Shown one piece after another: positions 1-13,159 of a stretch of 64,000 bases of DNA. Source of the stretch: Sorghum bicolor (taxonomy: Eukaryota > Streptophyta > Magnoliopsida > Poales > Poaceae). The DNA lies in assembly GCF_000003195.3 (NCBI RefSeq), contig NC_012871.2:48579862-48643861 (forward strand). The letters are read 5' to 3'. Under the pieces are notes generated by a model that worked only from the letters and a program-made list of their open reading frames with translations, had not been told where the DNA came from and ran no database searches. The position numbers were made by a program, and so were the translations under genes. Numbering within the stretch: position 1 is the stretch's first letter; each line of letters begins with the position of its first letter.

Positions 1-3000
1 AGCAGGCCGCGGCCTCGCTTCTGGCCCACTGGCCGAAGCCGGCTCGGCCCGCCCGCGCTCTCCCCTCCCCCTTCCCCGCGCTCGCGCCCGCGTCCGCGCG
101 CGGACGGCCTCGCCGCGACGCCGTGGCGCGCCGGCAGGACTCGGCCGCCGCGTGGCGGGCATGCGGCAGCAAGGACGCGCCCCGGTCGGCCACCAAAGCG
201 CCCCGGTCGCGCTCGCCTCCGCCCCTGCTCCCATTTGCGCCCCCCAGCTCTCTCTCTCTCTCGCTCTCTCGCCCTCGCCCCGCACGCGCGGAGCGCCGCC
301 GTCGCCATTGGAGCCCGAGCTCCGCCTCGGCTGTTCCTCCTCCGTGCGTGCGCCATTCTTCAATTAGTTCTTCCCCGAGCTTCGCTTTCGCTCCGCCGTT
401 GCGAAACGCTCATCTGAGCGCTCGGTAAGGCACGGTGAGCCCCGCTCGCCCTCGCTTTCTTCTCCGGCGAGAGCTCCGCCGCCGCACGCGTGATCCGCGC
501 GTCTCCATGCCTTCCGGTGCTGCGTAGTTGGCGCATCGTGTTCGCCTTGGCACCGCGATGCTCGCAAGCCCCTCCAGCCACGCTCTACCGAGCCGGCGTC
601 CCGTACCGACGACGAGCAGCGCCGCCGCTCCGCCATGGCCGGTGGCGAGCCTGCTCCGGTCCGTTTTAGGCCGCGCAAATGGGTGCCCTAGGTCCGCCGT
701 GATCCGTAGAGCGTGTAGAGCCGCTTGATTCGCCGAAAGGGGTCGCCGACGGTGAGCTCCGGCTCGCCGGAGCTCCTCCCCCTCTGCGCTCTGACCAGCG
801 GGCCCTGCTGGCAGGCGGGTCCGCTCGTCAGCGGCCGCGGGTGCACTGCACCGGGTGCACCTAGCGGGTCTCGGGGTGGAATTGTTTTGTTTTCAGAAAA
901 ATAATTTCCAGGAAATGATTTAAATGTTCAAAAATCCATATCTTGATGAATATAGCTCCAAAAATGGTGAAATAAATTTTGGTGTGTTCCTTATTTCCAG
1001 ATCTATATCCTAGTATGATTGCATGTCATGTTTGAGTAACTTTTCTGTGTAAGTATAATTAATCCATGTTTTTGTTAAACTTGGAAAATGCATAGTAAAT
1101 GAAATATGGCTCAGAAAAATGTGAAACTTGTTTTGCTGGCTCTGCATGTGTGTTTACTCACTGAGAAAATATTGTTACATAGTATTTGGTGTATAAATGG
1201 ATTTATGGCAATTTAAATGCTTGCATGGCAGTGCTTTATGATTTTTAATAATTAATTGAGTCATGCAATAAATCTGGAAAATTTTGTAGGTGTTTCTTAT
1301 GATATTAGACAAATTGTAAAAATATGAAATCTGTTGTTTGACACTTATACCTCAGTAGGGTGATTATACTTACTTCATTACTTAATCTTGTGATTTTTGT
1401 GGTTCAAAATAAGTAACCAAAAATTATGAAAAATTTACAGTGGACTTTATGATTAACTAGTAGTCTCCTGTAAGTTTTTCGGAATTTATTGATGAACAGA
1501 ATTGCATGTGATTTTTAATGGGCTTAGAAATGAATAAAGAAAATTTTGAATGGTTGTGTCTATGGGTTGAATGGACTAAGTTGGGTCTGGTGTATCTTTG
1601 AAGCATCATATAGGTTGCTGATGTCATTTGAAAAATAATTATAGAAGAGAATGTAATAGGTGTTTGATTCAATTGTTTATTCTTGGATGATGTTGACTAC
1701 CTTGTAATAAGCATGACCAAGTGCATTACCTATGCATCATAACATGACTCCTTTGGTACTCTCTCATATAAGCATCCACTCGGGCATCCCGCACTCCACT
1801 CATGAGCATATATGCATCATACAGGCTCGCAGGAGAACGAGGTGGGAACCGAGGAACCCGAAGAGCTTCAGGAGCAGGAACCTCCGGAAGCACAAGAGCC
1901 CGGAGAGGAACTGCAGGAGTGTCCGGATCACAGCCCCAGCACGTTTGAGAAAGGCAAGCCCCGGAGCATTCTAAGTCTCCCTATTCTCGCTAACTTATAT
2001 AAAGTGCTATACTTATTCTACTATATTGCATATTAAGTGATAGGAGTTGCCTGATACCGTTGCTGCATATGTACTCCTTGTTATCCCTACTCGTTATCTA
2101 CCTTGTCCTATGTAGATAGGCGCGGAGTCTATGCTTAGCTTGCTTAGTCCGGTAGAAGTCGGGTGATGTCCTGTCACCTGCGAGATATAGGTGGATACCT
2201 GCTTGATTAAGCAGTGGTTGCTGGGGAAAGAAATAACCAAGTGTGGAATGTAATTGGAGACCGGGCAGGGTCTTATGGTGGGTTGACCATGGTGCCCCTG
2301 CCTGTGTCGATTAAGGACCGATCGTTGACGGCCCTCTTGTCATGTTGAACGCATGCCCCACACTTAGCTGGAAGGATAAGTCGTTCCGACCGCGAAGCCT
2401 GAACACTATCCGGGCCGGGAATCGAGCCGCCATGCGCTGTATTGGTGGTGGTTGAGGAGAACGACGAGGGCGCGGCGCGCAACCTTGGTATACCTTGGAT
2501 ACCTCGGTCGCCGGAACGGTCCTCGGGTACTGGCGGTGCCTGCCGAACCCGCGAATTGGTCCTGGATAGTGTAACACGGTGATCTGTAGCTCACTTGATC
2601 AGTGAGTGTGGTTTGTGTGGGGAATACCTCGCCAGCTGGTTAGAAATCGATTCGAATCGCCATCGCTCCTGGATAGTGAGCACTTGACATGAGCCCTATC
2701 CTCGTAGTAAGGACTATGGAACACTTGGGTTATAATGAAACGGGTTTATGACTGCTGTGATGAGGTACTATCATAGTCTCATACTTGCTTGTAATAGCAC
2801 AGGAGTAAACCTAGATAATAGATAATGATACTTTCAACTTGAGCAGATTAAAAGAAGAAAAGATTTATGTAGGTTCGGGTAATAAAACCTTGCGGTCTTT
2901 GCAAAATGTTTGTCAGCTACCCCACTAAATAGCCTTCATGATCCTTGATGAGTCTTTATTTTAAGTTTATGACGGGTAAGTCTAGCTGAGTACCTTCTTG

Positions 3001-3457
3001 TACTCAGGGTTCTATTCCCATGTTGTTTTGCAGATGGTCAAATGTATTATGGTTATTGCATCCTCTGTCTGTACCCAGCTATGGGGGATGACTAGACCAA
3101 GGGCAATGGTCGCTCCGTCTCTTCCTTTGCTTTTGTGGGAATGACCGAACTATGGCACTGTATCAGACTTATCGTGTGTGTTGTAATTTTAAACTATGAA
3201 ACTTCCGCTACTTGAAGAACTTGGTTTGTAATAACTTTAAGCACTCCGATGTATTTTATGAATGTTGTAATCTGGATGTGCTTGTGGATGGCGACCGCTA
3301 AACTTATTACGATCTTGGCTGTCTATGCGAGGTGTGGTTTGAAATCCTTCGAGATTTCACGGACTACCGGGATTATATGGGCTTAAGCGTGATAGTTCGA
3401 CTATGCAAATGGTCACTATTAGGCTTAATCTCTTATAATTTGGTCGGTTCTGTTACA
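1..3457 (+). mobile_element. Family A chromovirus LTR, left part outside window
   Basis: From about 790 to 3457 this stretch matches, in order and with few changes, the two LTRs of the complete family A element at 24155-28098 and 34775-38735. It ends in the same bases (GGTTCTGTTACA). Positions 1-780 are GC rich like the corresponding LTR segment but have diverged strongly. No internal region follows: at 3458 the sequence switches directly to family B sequence. It is therefore a solo LTR or the 3' LTR of an element lying to the left. The 5 bp after it (TCTAT) would be the target duplication, but its partner is outside the window. Overlapping ORFs on both strands of the GC-rich part are not coding. 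Confidence 0.85.
1812..2036 (+). other. Conserved acidic mini-ORF inside family A LTR (copy 1)
   Basis: A 74-codon ORF is open in this LTR and in both LTRs of the complete element. It is Glu/Pro rich at the start (QENEVGTEEPEELQEQEPPE) and hydrophobic at the end. A pyrimidine-poor CATACAG just upstream could be a splice acceptor, so it may be an exon of an LTR-driven transcript rather than a protein. Function unknown. Confidence 0.25.
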
Positions 3458-4065
3458 TCTATTACCCACCTGAAAAAAAAGAAGAGAAAAAAGATAGCCC
3501 ATGTTCTCCCAAAGCAAAGATCAAAGAGGAGGAGAGATAGCAATATGAGGAGCAATGAGAACCAAGTTTTATTATTATTTATACATTTTTATCATCACTA
3601 TCATTTACTCCACCACACATGCACATCTTGATTTAATTATATGCTGAGTTCCTTTGGATCCATAGCTCGATTAGACAACATATGTATGAGCTGTTTTTCA
3701 CTCCTATGAGCTCCACTTAAATATTCCATTAGCTATAGGTAAGTGACATTATGGTAAGGATCCACAAATACCACATATAGAGAGACTTGAGAGAATCAAT
3801 GCTGGGAACTCTGAGTTTTATTTTGAAAACTTATGAAAAACTCTGGAACAAAGGTGAAGTATAGACAGGAGGGATAGTGCTTGACTTAATTATTTTGTCT
3901 TTCGATCACTTAAGATTTAAGTGCAGGTATTAAACTCCATAACACTTCACTCTAATCTGGAAGAATTTTATGCAAAAGCATGTGTGCCTGTCAGGAAAGA
4001 AAACATCGAAGCAACTTCCGATTCGTCTAAGTTTAGCTATTTGCTTAGGGACGAGCAAAGGGTAA

Positions 4066-4078
4066 GCTTGGGGGAGTT
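4066..4078 (+). other. Polypurine tract of family B element
   Basis: GCTTGGGGGAGTT lies directly before the LTR start TGTTGACGG, the position expected for plus-strand priming. The same tract is seen in reverse at 22989-23002 of the other copy. Confidence 0.75.
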
Positions 4079-5596
4079 TGTTGACGGTCCTTAAGTACTA
4101 AAATTAATAATCAAATAAACATGAAAAAGGATCAATATGAAACAAACATCTAGAATTAGGGTTTGATCTGACAGAATTCCACGAGCTTTGGTGTTTATCT
4201 ATTTCTGCAGGGGGTTATCAGAGAATATGGAGAGAAGGCCCACATGTCATGTTTACAACGAGATAATTACGTGCCGCACAATTTTCCTCAATCTAGAAGA
4301 GTCCAGAAGCCACGGGAACGAACGAGAGCACGATCGGGCTCGGGGGCAGGGCGGCCGCCCACCCCCCTTGGGCGCCCGCCGAGGGTTGGAGGCCAATCAG
4401 GACTCTGCTTCGGGACTACGCTCCACCGACCTAAAGGATCAATCTAAACCATACAATCTATGTCGGTTTGATCCAATGGCTCACGTTCACTTGAGGGGAC
4501 TATATAACCAAGGCCAAAACCCCCTGGAGGGAAGAGAGGAGAAGAAATCATTATTTAGAGGTAGCCATCAAAGTTAGGGTTTAGAGCTTCTCTCCCACAG
4601 AGAATTAGAATTAGCTACTCCCTAATCCTTCAAGTTTAGAGGTTTGATTAGATAGCAATTAGAGAAGTAGAGCACTACGCTCTGGATTCGGATCTTCGGT
4701 AATAAAGATTGGTATTATTCATATCTTTCTCTAATTCTTTGTTCTAATTGTATTATGTCTCCAATTATTATGTTCTTAGTTTGTTCTAGTTCTATATTTG
4801 ATATAGTTCTAATTGATAATGAGTTTATGTATAAGTTTGCAAAGCGCTTAGCTCTTGACGCGAGGGAGTTAGGTGATAGATCACATGTGAGCGTGGTGCT
4901 TAGATGTTATTTATCTGCAAATGTATCCTATTGGTCGGGTCGTGTGGTATTTCGCGATAGTGATAGCTTCGTTGATTCTTATATAGTCCACCCTCCGTTG
5001 ATAGGACAGGCAGAACCGGTATTGTGGAGTAAGTCATGCGATGCTCTGATTTACTTTATCAATGTTCCTTATACATGAATGAAGAGTCTTTTATGCTATA
5101 TATGATCTTGTAGATAACTAGAGTAGATTATGACTTAGTAGTTAGTAGATAACTTAGAATCCATTCTCTAGCTAATCCGACATCACCTACATATCTGAGG
5201 AGTAGTCTATTTTCTAATCGCTGTGTTATCTACCCATGAACTTATACTTTATTATCATTATCTTTATGGTTTACCCCATGCTAAAGTAAGTGACTGTGTG
5301 ACGAGTTTCTCATTAGTAATCATGTTCTTGCATGTTTATCTTTAGTCTATGCCTTGATAGATTTTGCCCCTTAATTTAATTTCATCTTCCTTAGATCCCT
5401 AGAGCAAAATTATAAATAACGATACCTGGAATACTTATCCTGGTGAAATGCTACAATGAGGTGTTTTATCTGTGCGCTTGCGGATAGAATAGATTATTTT
5501 CTAGACAGCCTTTACATTTATAAATACCTTTGTACACTCTGGCGCCACGCTAGGGATGACAACCTAGTATTTTAGTGGTGTTAGCTAGTGTCAACA
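4079..5596 (+). repeat. Family B LTR, complete, plus orientation
   Basis: About 1518 bp, starting TGTTGACGG and ending GTGTCAACA. It matches 21476-22988 and 53219-54535 in inverse orientation. It holds a paired GC palindrome (4349-4381) and a TATA box (TATATAA at 4501), then a U5-side segment with a 107-codon frame that stays open in all three LTR copies. Confidence 0.9.
4349..4381 (+). promoter_or_regulatory. Twin GC palindromes upstream of LTR TATA box (family B, + copy)
   Basis: GGGCGGCCGCCC begins at 4349 and GGGCGCCCGCC at 4370, starts exactly 21 bp apart. TATATAA follows at 4501. The same arrangement recurs in every family B and C LTR and before their 3' ORFs. Confidence 0.6.
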
Positions 5597-6259
5597 CCTA
5601 CCGGTACCACCGGGCTTTTGTCGGTACTACCGACCATTGCCGGTACCACCGGCAGTTCAAATCTCCGCAACCAAAGTCAGCGCAGATTTGGCCTGCCGGT
5701 ACTACCAGCGTTTCACCGGTACTACTAGTGTTGGCCGGTACCACCGGCCTGAGCCCAGTAATACCAGTAGTTCATTTTCTCGCAAAACTCAGGAGAAGAG
5801 CTGGCACTGCCGGTACCACCGGCCCTGAGGGTCGGTACTACCGGCTCACCCTGGCAGAGAAGAAATTTCCTAGTTCTTCGTGCGTGCAAGTGTGTCTCTC
5901 AAGCGCAAGAAGTAAGTTGACTTGAGCAACCCTATTGTCATCTTACCAACTTAATTTGCATCCCTCTTGATAGTACGGCATTTCCTAAAACTCAACAAAA
6001 GATAAAAACTTTGTAGCCACTTGAGTCGAAACGTCGTTCATCTATTGAAAACTTTGGGGTGCTATAAATCACCGAATGCTTTCAATCAACTCCATCAATG
6101 GACCAACACATTTGGTAAATTGGGCTTTTTCCATCTCACATCTCATGTGTTATCCTCATTCTTATTTTACCTGCTTGTCATCTCAACAAATCTCATTAGT
6201 CTTCTAATTGTGTGGTCATTATCACCAAAACCCACAACTAGGGCTTGATTGCACTTACA
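5597..6259 (-). repeat. Copia 3' LTR, truncated by family B insertion
   Basis: Matches 14055-14736 of the right LTR, ending at the same GATTGCACTTACA. It includes the CCGGTACYACCGG dyad cluster at 5602-5845. One CCGG-rich unit present near 14105 in the right LTR is absent here. Confidence 0.88.
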
Positions 6260-6782
6260 ATCTCCCCCTTTTTGGTAATTGATGACAACACAACTAGAGC
6301 TTACAAAAATATTCAAAGTATAACTGAGATTTTGAAGTCATGGGTGTAGAGACTCCCCCTAAATATGTGAATGGAGAATTGAATTCTCAAAATGGCATAA
6401 GAGGCCAAAATTCACGTTTCACATATAAAGTTAAGTGATGGGGCTCCCCCTACATCCATGCTTCTGTGGGGTGCTGCGCATAGTGTCACAAGAATATATG
6501 TGATGCATATGACAAGTATGCACACAATCATTCAAGGAAAAAGAAAAAAAATTGTACCTCCCTCTCATTCTCCCCCTTTGGCAACAAGTACCAAAAAGTG
6601 AGAAAAGAAGAAAGAGGGATACAACACACTTAACATGTTATGGTCAGCAACAGATGAACAAGAACAAGTAATGACCATAAAATGCAAGTTCTCTTTTGAT
6701 AAAGCATTTTGAACCACATTATGAACCTTTTTGCAAACCTTTTGCCTAGATACTAGTTGATCAATCAAAGGTGTGCTAAATT
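6260..6782 (-). other. Copia 3' untranslated region with four polypurine-like tracts
   Basis: No gene. Between the restored pol stop and the 3' LTR there are four CTCCCCCT-type tracts (near 6261, 6352, 6444 and 6570), which read AGGGGGAG on the element strand. The one at 6261-6274 touches the LTR and is the expected plus-strand primer. The others may be spare primers. No envelope-like ORF is seen here, unlike some SIRE elements. Confidence 0.6.
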
Positions 6783-9700
6783 TCAAACCACGTTACGAGA
6801 ATCAAGTATATTTAGCTCACTACGTAAAGCACAAAACCTTGTCTCGTCAAGAGGCTTAGTGAAGATATCGGCTAGTTGCTTTTCGGTGCTCACATGGCGA
6901 ATTTTGATATCTCCTTTGGCTTCGTGGTCTCTCAAGAAGTGATGTCAGACGTCTATGTGCTTAGTTCTTGAATGGCTTACGGGATTGTTTGCAAGCTTTA
7001 TGGCACTTTCATTGTCACACAATAATGGGATTTTGGTAAAACAACATCTGAAATCACGAAGGGTTTGCCTCATCCAAAGTAGTTGAGCACAACATGCACC
7101 GGCTGCAACATACTCGGCCTCGGCGGTGGAAAGGGCTACACAATTTTGCTTTTTAGAACTCCAAGACACTAGGGACCGTCCAAGGAATTGACATGTCCCC
7201 GAAGTGCTTTTTCGATCCACTTTGTAACCGGCATAATTGGAGTCCGAATACCCAAGTCGATCAAACTTAGAGCCCTTAGGATACCACAAGCCAAGGTTAG
7301 GAGTGTGTACTAAATATCTCAAGATTCTCTTAACAGCCACTAAGTGGCACTCTTTTGGGTTAGCTTGAAATCTAGCACACATGCACACACTAAGCATAAT
7401 ATCAGGCCTAGATACACACAAATAGAGTAGAGAGCCGATCATGGAGCGATATACCTTTTGGTCGATGGCTTTCCCTTCCTCATTAAGATCAAGATGTCCT
7501 TTGGTTGGCATGGGAGTTTTTATGGGCTTTGCATTCGCCATGTCAAACTTCTTTAGCATATCATGGGTGTACTTAGTTTGGCTAATGAAAGTTCCATCGT
7601 TTAATTGCTTGATTTGAAAACCAAGAAAGAACTTCAATTCACCCATCATAGACATCTCAAATCTCTTGGTCATGATCCTACTAAATTCCTCATAAAACGC
7701 TTGATTAGTACTACCAAATATTATGTCATCGACATATATTTGGCACACAAATATATCTTTATTGACTTTGTGAGTGAAAAGGGTAGGATCAGCTTTGCCT
7801 ATTTCAAAGCCTTGTTTGAGCAAGAATTCCTTAAGGCATTCATACCATGCTCTTGGTGCTTGCTTAAGCCCATAGAGCGCCTTTTGGAGTTTGTAGACGT
7901 GGTTGGGGAACTTGGGATCTTCAAAACCCGGTGGTTGCTCAACATAGACAAGCTCTTGGATAGGGCCATTGAGAAATGCACTTTTAACATCCATTTGATA
8001 TAGCTTGAAGTCATGATGGGCAGCAAAGGCTAAAAGCATTCGGATTGCCTCTAGTCTTGCCACTGGTGCATATGTTTCTTCAAAGTCCAAGCCCTCTACT
8101 TGAGTGTAGCCTTGAGCAACCAATCTTGCTTTGTTCCTAGTCACCACTCCATTTTCATCCTGCTTGTTGCGGAAGACCCACTTGGTGCCAGTCACGTTTG
8201 TCTTGGGTCTTTCCACCAATGTCCAAACTTGATTTCTTTCAAAGTTATTCAACTCTTCTTGCATGGCCATCACCCAGTCCTCATCTTCAAGAGCCTTTTC
8301 AACCTTGACTGGTTCCATAGGAGAAACAAAAGAGTAATATTGACAAAAATTTGCTAAATGAGAACGTGTCAATACCCCCTTTCTAAGACTCCCAAGGATG
8401 TTGTCGACGGGGTGATCTCTTTGAATGATTTGCTTGAGTCTTGGATGCTCGATGGCCTCTTGATCAGTTTCTAGATCTTCAGCTTCTTCTTCTTCTTCAA
8501 ATATGGGTTGTAGGTTTTGTCCTCGAATTTGAGTTGGACTTGTTGCTGTTGTTGAAGGGGGTGCAGCATTTCCACTCTTAGGTGTGGCACAACAGCTCTG
8601 TTGTGCTGCAGCAGGGGTTTGCTCCCCCTCAATATCAGGTACATCAGCGGAAACTTGTTCATCAGCAGCTTGGGAAACCACCACATCAGTGACTTCATCT
8701 TCTTGTGGCCTAATATCGCCAATAGCCAATTGTTTGATTGCATCACAAGGTGGATCCTCCTTTCCTACAACACTTGAATCAACTTGCTCTACTTGAGAGC
8801 CATTAGATTCATCAAATGTCACATCTACCGCTATTTCAACTCTCCCAGAGGTTTTGTTGAAAACACGATAGGCATGCTCATTTGATCCATAACCAAGAAG
8901 AAAACCTTCATCAACTTTAGGTGCAAACTTAGATGTTTTGGGTTTCTTGTTAAGTATGAAACACTTACACCCAAACACTCTAAAGTAAGACACCTTTGGT
9001 TTGTTACCGGTTAGAAGCTCATATGAAGTTTTCTTCAATTTCTTGTGTAGGTAGAGGCGATTGATGGCATGGCAAGCGGTGTTGACGGCGTCACACCAAA
9101 ACAAATCTGAAGTCATGTACTCATCTAGCATTGTCCTTGCCATATCAATGAGTGTTTGGTTCTTCCTCTCTACTACACCATTTTGTTGAGGGGTGTATGG
9201 ACTTGAGAACTCATGCTTGATGCCCTCTTCATCAAGGAACTCCTCAACTTGAGTGTTCTTGAATTCGATCCCATTATCACTTCTCATCTTCTTGATGGGG
9301 AGACCAAACTCCTTTTGAGCTCTTCTAACAAATGTCTTCACTTTGTCCCTAACTTGACACTTATCAAACAAGAAAAATACCCAAGTGAAACGGGAATAGT
9401 CATCAACAATAACAAGACCATATTTGTTACCCCTGATACTTAGGTAGGCGATCGGTCCAAAGAGATCCATGTGGATGAGCTCCAATGGTTGTGTGGTGGT
9501 CATGATGCTCTTTGGTGGGTGAGGTACGCCAACTTGCTTTCTGGCTTGACAAGCTCTACATATCCTATCTTTCTCAAAGTGAACATTTGTTAGTCCAAGA
9601 ATGTGTTCATCCTTTTGAAGTTTGGCCAAGTTCCTCATCCCAACATGGGCTAGTCAGCGATGCCAAAGCCAACTCATGCTAGATTTTGCCACTAAATAGG

Positions 9701-10110
9701 TCTCAAGATTAGCTTTACTTTTGTTGAAATCAACTACGTAAAGCTTATTCTATAAACAACCCGTAAAGACAATAGAGGAATCCTTCCTTCTAAAGACTTC
9801 CACACCCTTATCCGTAAAGAGACAATTGTAACCCATCTCACACAATTGAGAAATGGATAATAAATTATAGCTCAATGAATCAACATATAAAACATTTGTA
9901 ATTGAATGCTCAAGGGTTATATCAACTTTATCGAGACCAAGCACATCCCCTTTAGAATTGTCTCCAAAGACAATATTCTCATTTGAGTTCACCTTTGGGT
10001 TTATGATTGGAACATACTCCTTTCTCCGGTCATATGATTTGTACATCCACTATCAAGCACCCAACTTGATCCACCGGAGGAGTATGCCTGCAAAACAAGT
10101 TTAGTTGCTA
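6783..10110 (-). pseudogene. pol: Copia pol: protease, integrase, RT, RNase H (broken)
   Basis: The protease motif WVLDSGCTNHMTG is near 10050-10090, in a different frame from what follows, so there is a frameshift around 10030-10046. From 10046 one frame runs to 6783 with stops at 9750-9752 (TAG), 9654-9656 (TGA, inside the zinc-binding pre-integrase segment) and 6945-6947 (TGA, near the C terminus). It encodes the integrase core ([23 protein letters not shown]), RT with YVDD, and copia RNase H ending ADIFTKPLD. The two TGA stops sit where copia relatives have Arg, consistent with CGA to TGA change. The longest uninterrupted piece is 6945-9638 (897 codons). It is not expected to give a working polyprotein. 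Confidence 0.9.
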
Positions 10111-13043
10111 GATTTAGGTCCCCAAATAGACTTGGGGCCTTGCATGTTAGTCACGAGTATCTTAGGAACCCAAATGGAAGTATTCTTGTAGACATTGGTC
10201 TCCTTGCCAACATACTTAGCAACAACTTCACCACGGTTGTTACTTTTCAACACAAAGCATGATGACAAGCTTTGTCGAGGTGCATGGACCTTTGGTTGAT
10301 AAGCATACTTGTTTGGAGTTCCCCATATTAATTCCTTTGGCTTCTCGGAAATCTTCTTTTCCTTGTATGTCATTTTCTCTTCGGGCTTAGTTTGATTAGG
10401 AACAAAATTGGTAGCCTTACCATTTTTGCGGGGCGTGACATTACCGCCCTTCATCATGGTATTGCCACTATGTGGCACTACCGCTCCGGGACGTTGTACT
10501 GTCACAATCTGTGCAGGCCGCTCTACACCAATTTTGCCCTTCCTTTCAAACTTGACACACTCATAGCCATTGATTATCTTTCTTCCATTTGTCTTGGCTT
10601 CTATTGTGTGTCCAAGCCCATGCTTGATTGATGGATGCCTCCCTTGCTTGAATTGAGGCCCTTTTGGATCATTTTCCCTTTTATCACTCACTTGAGCCTT
10701 ACCACCCAAGCAATTCTTACTAATGATCTCATTGAGCCTTTCAAGCTCCTTTCTCATAGTCTCTAAGTTTACAAGGTTAGTAGAATGAGCATTCAAATCA
10801 AGATTATAACATTTTCCACAACCTTGACTAGTGGAGGGAGTAGAGGCACCCTTTGCCTTAGAGGGATGTGAGTTGCTATCCCAAAGAATGCTATATTGTT
10901 CCTCAAGTTTCTTGTACTTTCCATCTAAGTCACAAAACTTTTGCTTGAGGGCAATATTTGCTTTCTTTGTGATAGCATGGGCCCCTTGCTCCTTGGCCAA
11001 AGCCTCGCGCAACGATTCCACCTCACTTCTCACTAATGCAAGAGCTTCCTTGCTAGCAATGTAGAGGTTCTCTTGTTTGATAAGAGTCTCTTCACTAGAT
11101 TCTAACTCAGCTTGAACACTCTCTAAATCCTCCATTAGCTTAGTTATGAACAGTTTGGTCTTGCTATCCAAATTTTTAGTTATGTTATCAATTTCTTCAT
11201 CACTAGACACATTATCACTAGAGTAATCACTTATATCACTACTAGATGTGTCACTAGGGAGAGAAGGTTTGGATTTGGATTTTACCTTCTCATACTTTGC
11301 CATAAGACAAATGTGAGGGGAGTAGTAGTCATCATCAAACATGTCGTTGAAGAGCCTTGGTGTGGAGGATGGCTTGTGAATAGCCACAGTTGCAATCTTC
11401 TCATCCTCCTCACTTGAGCTATATTTTGTTGAGTCCCATTCATGTCCAATGTGAGCTTCTCCCATGTGTCTTTTGCTCATTTTGTAGTCGGTCTTGCTCT
11501 CTTTCTTGTCTCTCTTGTAATTGTTGTCTTCGATTTCATGAGGACAATGAGCAATGAGATGTTCGATGCTTCCACAATTGTAGCATAGCCTCTTCTTCTT
11601 GTTTGGGAACTTCCTCTTCACTACCTTGTAGCCTTGATTTTTGAGTCCCTTTTGATATCTTCTCAAAAAGAGAGCAATATCTTGCACTTTCTCATATTGT
11701 TCACTATCACTTTTATCTTCACTTGATGATGATGTTGTCTCTACTTCTTTGATTTGCTTTGGTGCTTTGGTCTTGCTAGTTGATGCTTGCTTGTTGGACT
11801 TGGACTTGCTTGTACAGGGTCGTTTGGTTGACTTGTTGGCTTTGAGAGCTATATCATCATTGATCTTGATGCCTTCTAGCTTTGCTTGCAGCTCACCAAG
11901 CTTCTTTCTTTCATTTGCTTCTTCTCTTTGCATATCAAATGTCAAAATCCTCCCAAGTACATCATTTGGTGTGAAGTACTCAAACTTCTTCTTGTCTCTA
12001 ACTAGAGTGATAACGGTCTCATTTCTTGGTGAATAAGCTTCCAACATAATCTTGACAACTTTATGATCATCTAACTCATCACAACCATAGCCTCTAATCT
12101 TGCCCACCGAGGACATCAACCTATCAAACATCTCTTGTGGCCCTTCTCCATCCAAAATAACAAACCGGTTGAGCTTGGCCATCATCAAATCAATTCTTGC
12201 CTTCCTTACTTTGTCAACTCCTTCATGTGCAAGGTGCAAAGTATCCCATATTTGCTTGGCAATGTCAACACCAATCACTCTATTGTACTCATCACCATCC
12301 AAAGCACTAAGCAACACACTTGTGGCTTGACCATTTAGGTGAATGATTCTCATCTCTTCTAGTGTTGGGTTTTTGGGATCAACCGGTGACTCAAACCCAT
12401 TGCAAACAACCTCCCAAATACCAGGGTGGAGACCTATAAGATAAGCTCTCATCAAGTGCTTCCACTTGGCAAAGTTAGTCCCATCAAAATGAGGTAACTT
12501 CCCTGCGGGCATATTAATGAAAGACTTGTGATCATGGTTAGTCATAGACATAGAAGAATAGTTAAAGGATACAGTGGCATATTTGTTGTTGTCGTTCTTC
12601 TTGCCCTTTCCTTTCTTGTCCTTCTTACTATGCACTTGATAGGACTCATCATCATCACCATCTTCGGAGCTGCTAGAAAGCTCACTAGAAGATGTGTTGG
12701 GAGCTTTGGCTTCTTCTTTCTCCTACCTAGCTTGCCTTCTCTTTCTTCTTTCTTCTCTCTTGAGCCTTCTAGCTTCTTTTCTTGCCTTCTTCTCATCTAA
12801 TCGTTGTCGCTCTTTCTTCTTTTCTCTTGCTTCTCTTTTGAGCTTTCTTGCTTCTTTCCTCTTTCTCTTCTCTTCTTCAGTGAGAGCCCTTTCACCATCG
12901 GTAGGCTCGAGATGAGGAAGTGTGGTATTGCTTGCTGTCGACACACTGAGTTGGCGGCTATCAGTGTCACTGTCATGCAAGCCCATTTCCTTTGGACGAA
13001 CTTCCGTAGACTTTGCACCGCTCCATCTTCCTCCGGGCTCCAT
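10101..13043 (-). pseudogene. gag: SIRE-type gag with zinc knuckle, one in-frame stop
   Basis: A frame of about 980 codons opens at the ATG at 13043 (MEPGGRWSG) and is interrupted once by TAG at 12723-12725. The remaining 844-codon block starts at 12635. The N-terminal ~110 residues are extremely Lys/Arg/Glu rich, then a Ser/Asp segment, the copia gag core (MRAYLIGLHPGIWEVV), a CX2CX4HX4C knuckle (CYNCGSIEHLIAHC), and a long helical Glu/Lys/Ser region. It ends in TAA just before the protease frame, so protease would need a frame change. It forms the particle shell in related elements. Confidence 0.85.
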
Positions 13044-13073
13044 ACCTCACGCGGTGAAGCGCACACGAGGTAA

Positions 13074-13088
13074 CCGGCTCTGATACCA
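13074..13088 (-). other. Copia primer binding site (initiator Met tRNA)
   Basis: On the minus strand TGGTATCAGAGCCGG starts 2 bases inside the 5' LTR. Its first 12 bases are the complement of the plant tRNA-iMet 3' end. Confidence 0.85.
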
Positions 13089-13159
13089 CTTGTAAGGATC
13101 CTTGGTAGCTAGAGGGGGGTGAATAGGCGTATCTAAAAACCTAAAACTCAAAAACTCAA

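Larger units (their letters stand above)
3458..5596 (+). mobile_element. 3' end of a plus-oriented family B (Athila-like) element
   Basis: 3458-4078 is the reverse complement of about 22989-23610 inside the large family B element. It includes the poly-A/poly-G stretches, a purine tract and the sequence leading into the LTR. 4079-5596 is the LTR. The 5' part is missing because family A sequence abuts at 3457/3458. The element sits in the copia LTR: the bases after it, CCTAC at 5597-5601, match the uninterrupted site in the right copia LTR near 14055. No intact coding region is present here. Confidence 0.85.

Noticed and set aside
5575..5925. ORFs with repeated RYHR / GTTG peptides in the copia LTRs (also 14040-14372)
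   Set aside because: The peptides only translate the CCGGTACYACCGG dyad array in different frames.
8471..8796. ORFs antisense or out of frame to copia pol and gag (for example 7605-8003, 8584-8796, 11749-12036)
   Set aside because: Shadows of the pol and gag frames, which carry the conserved motifs.
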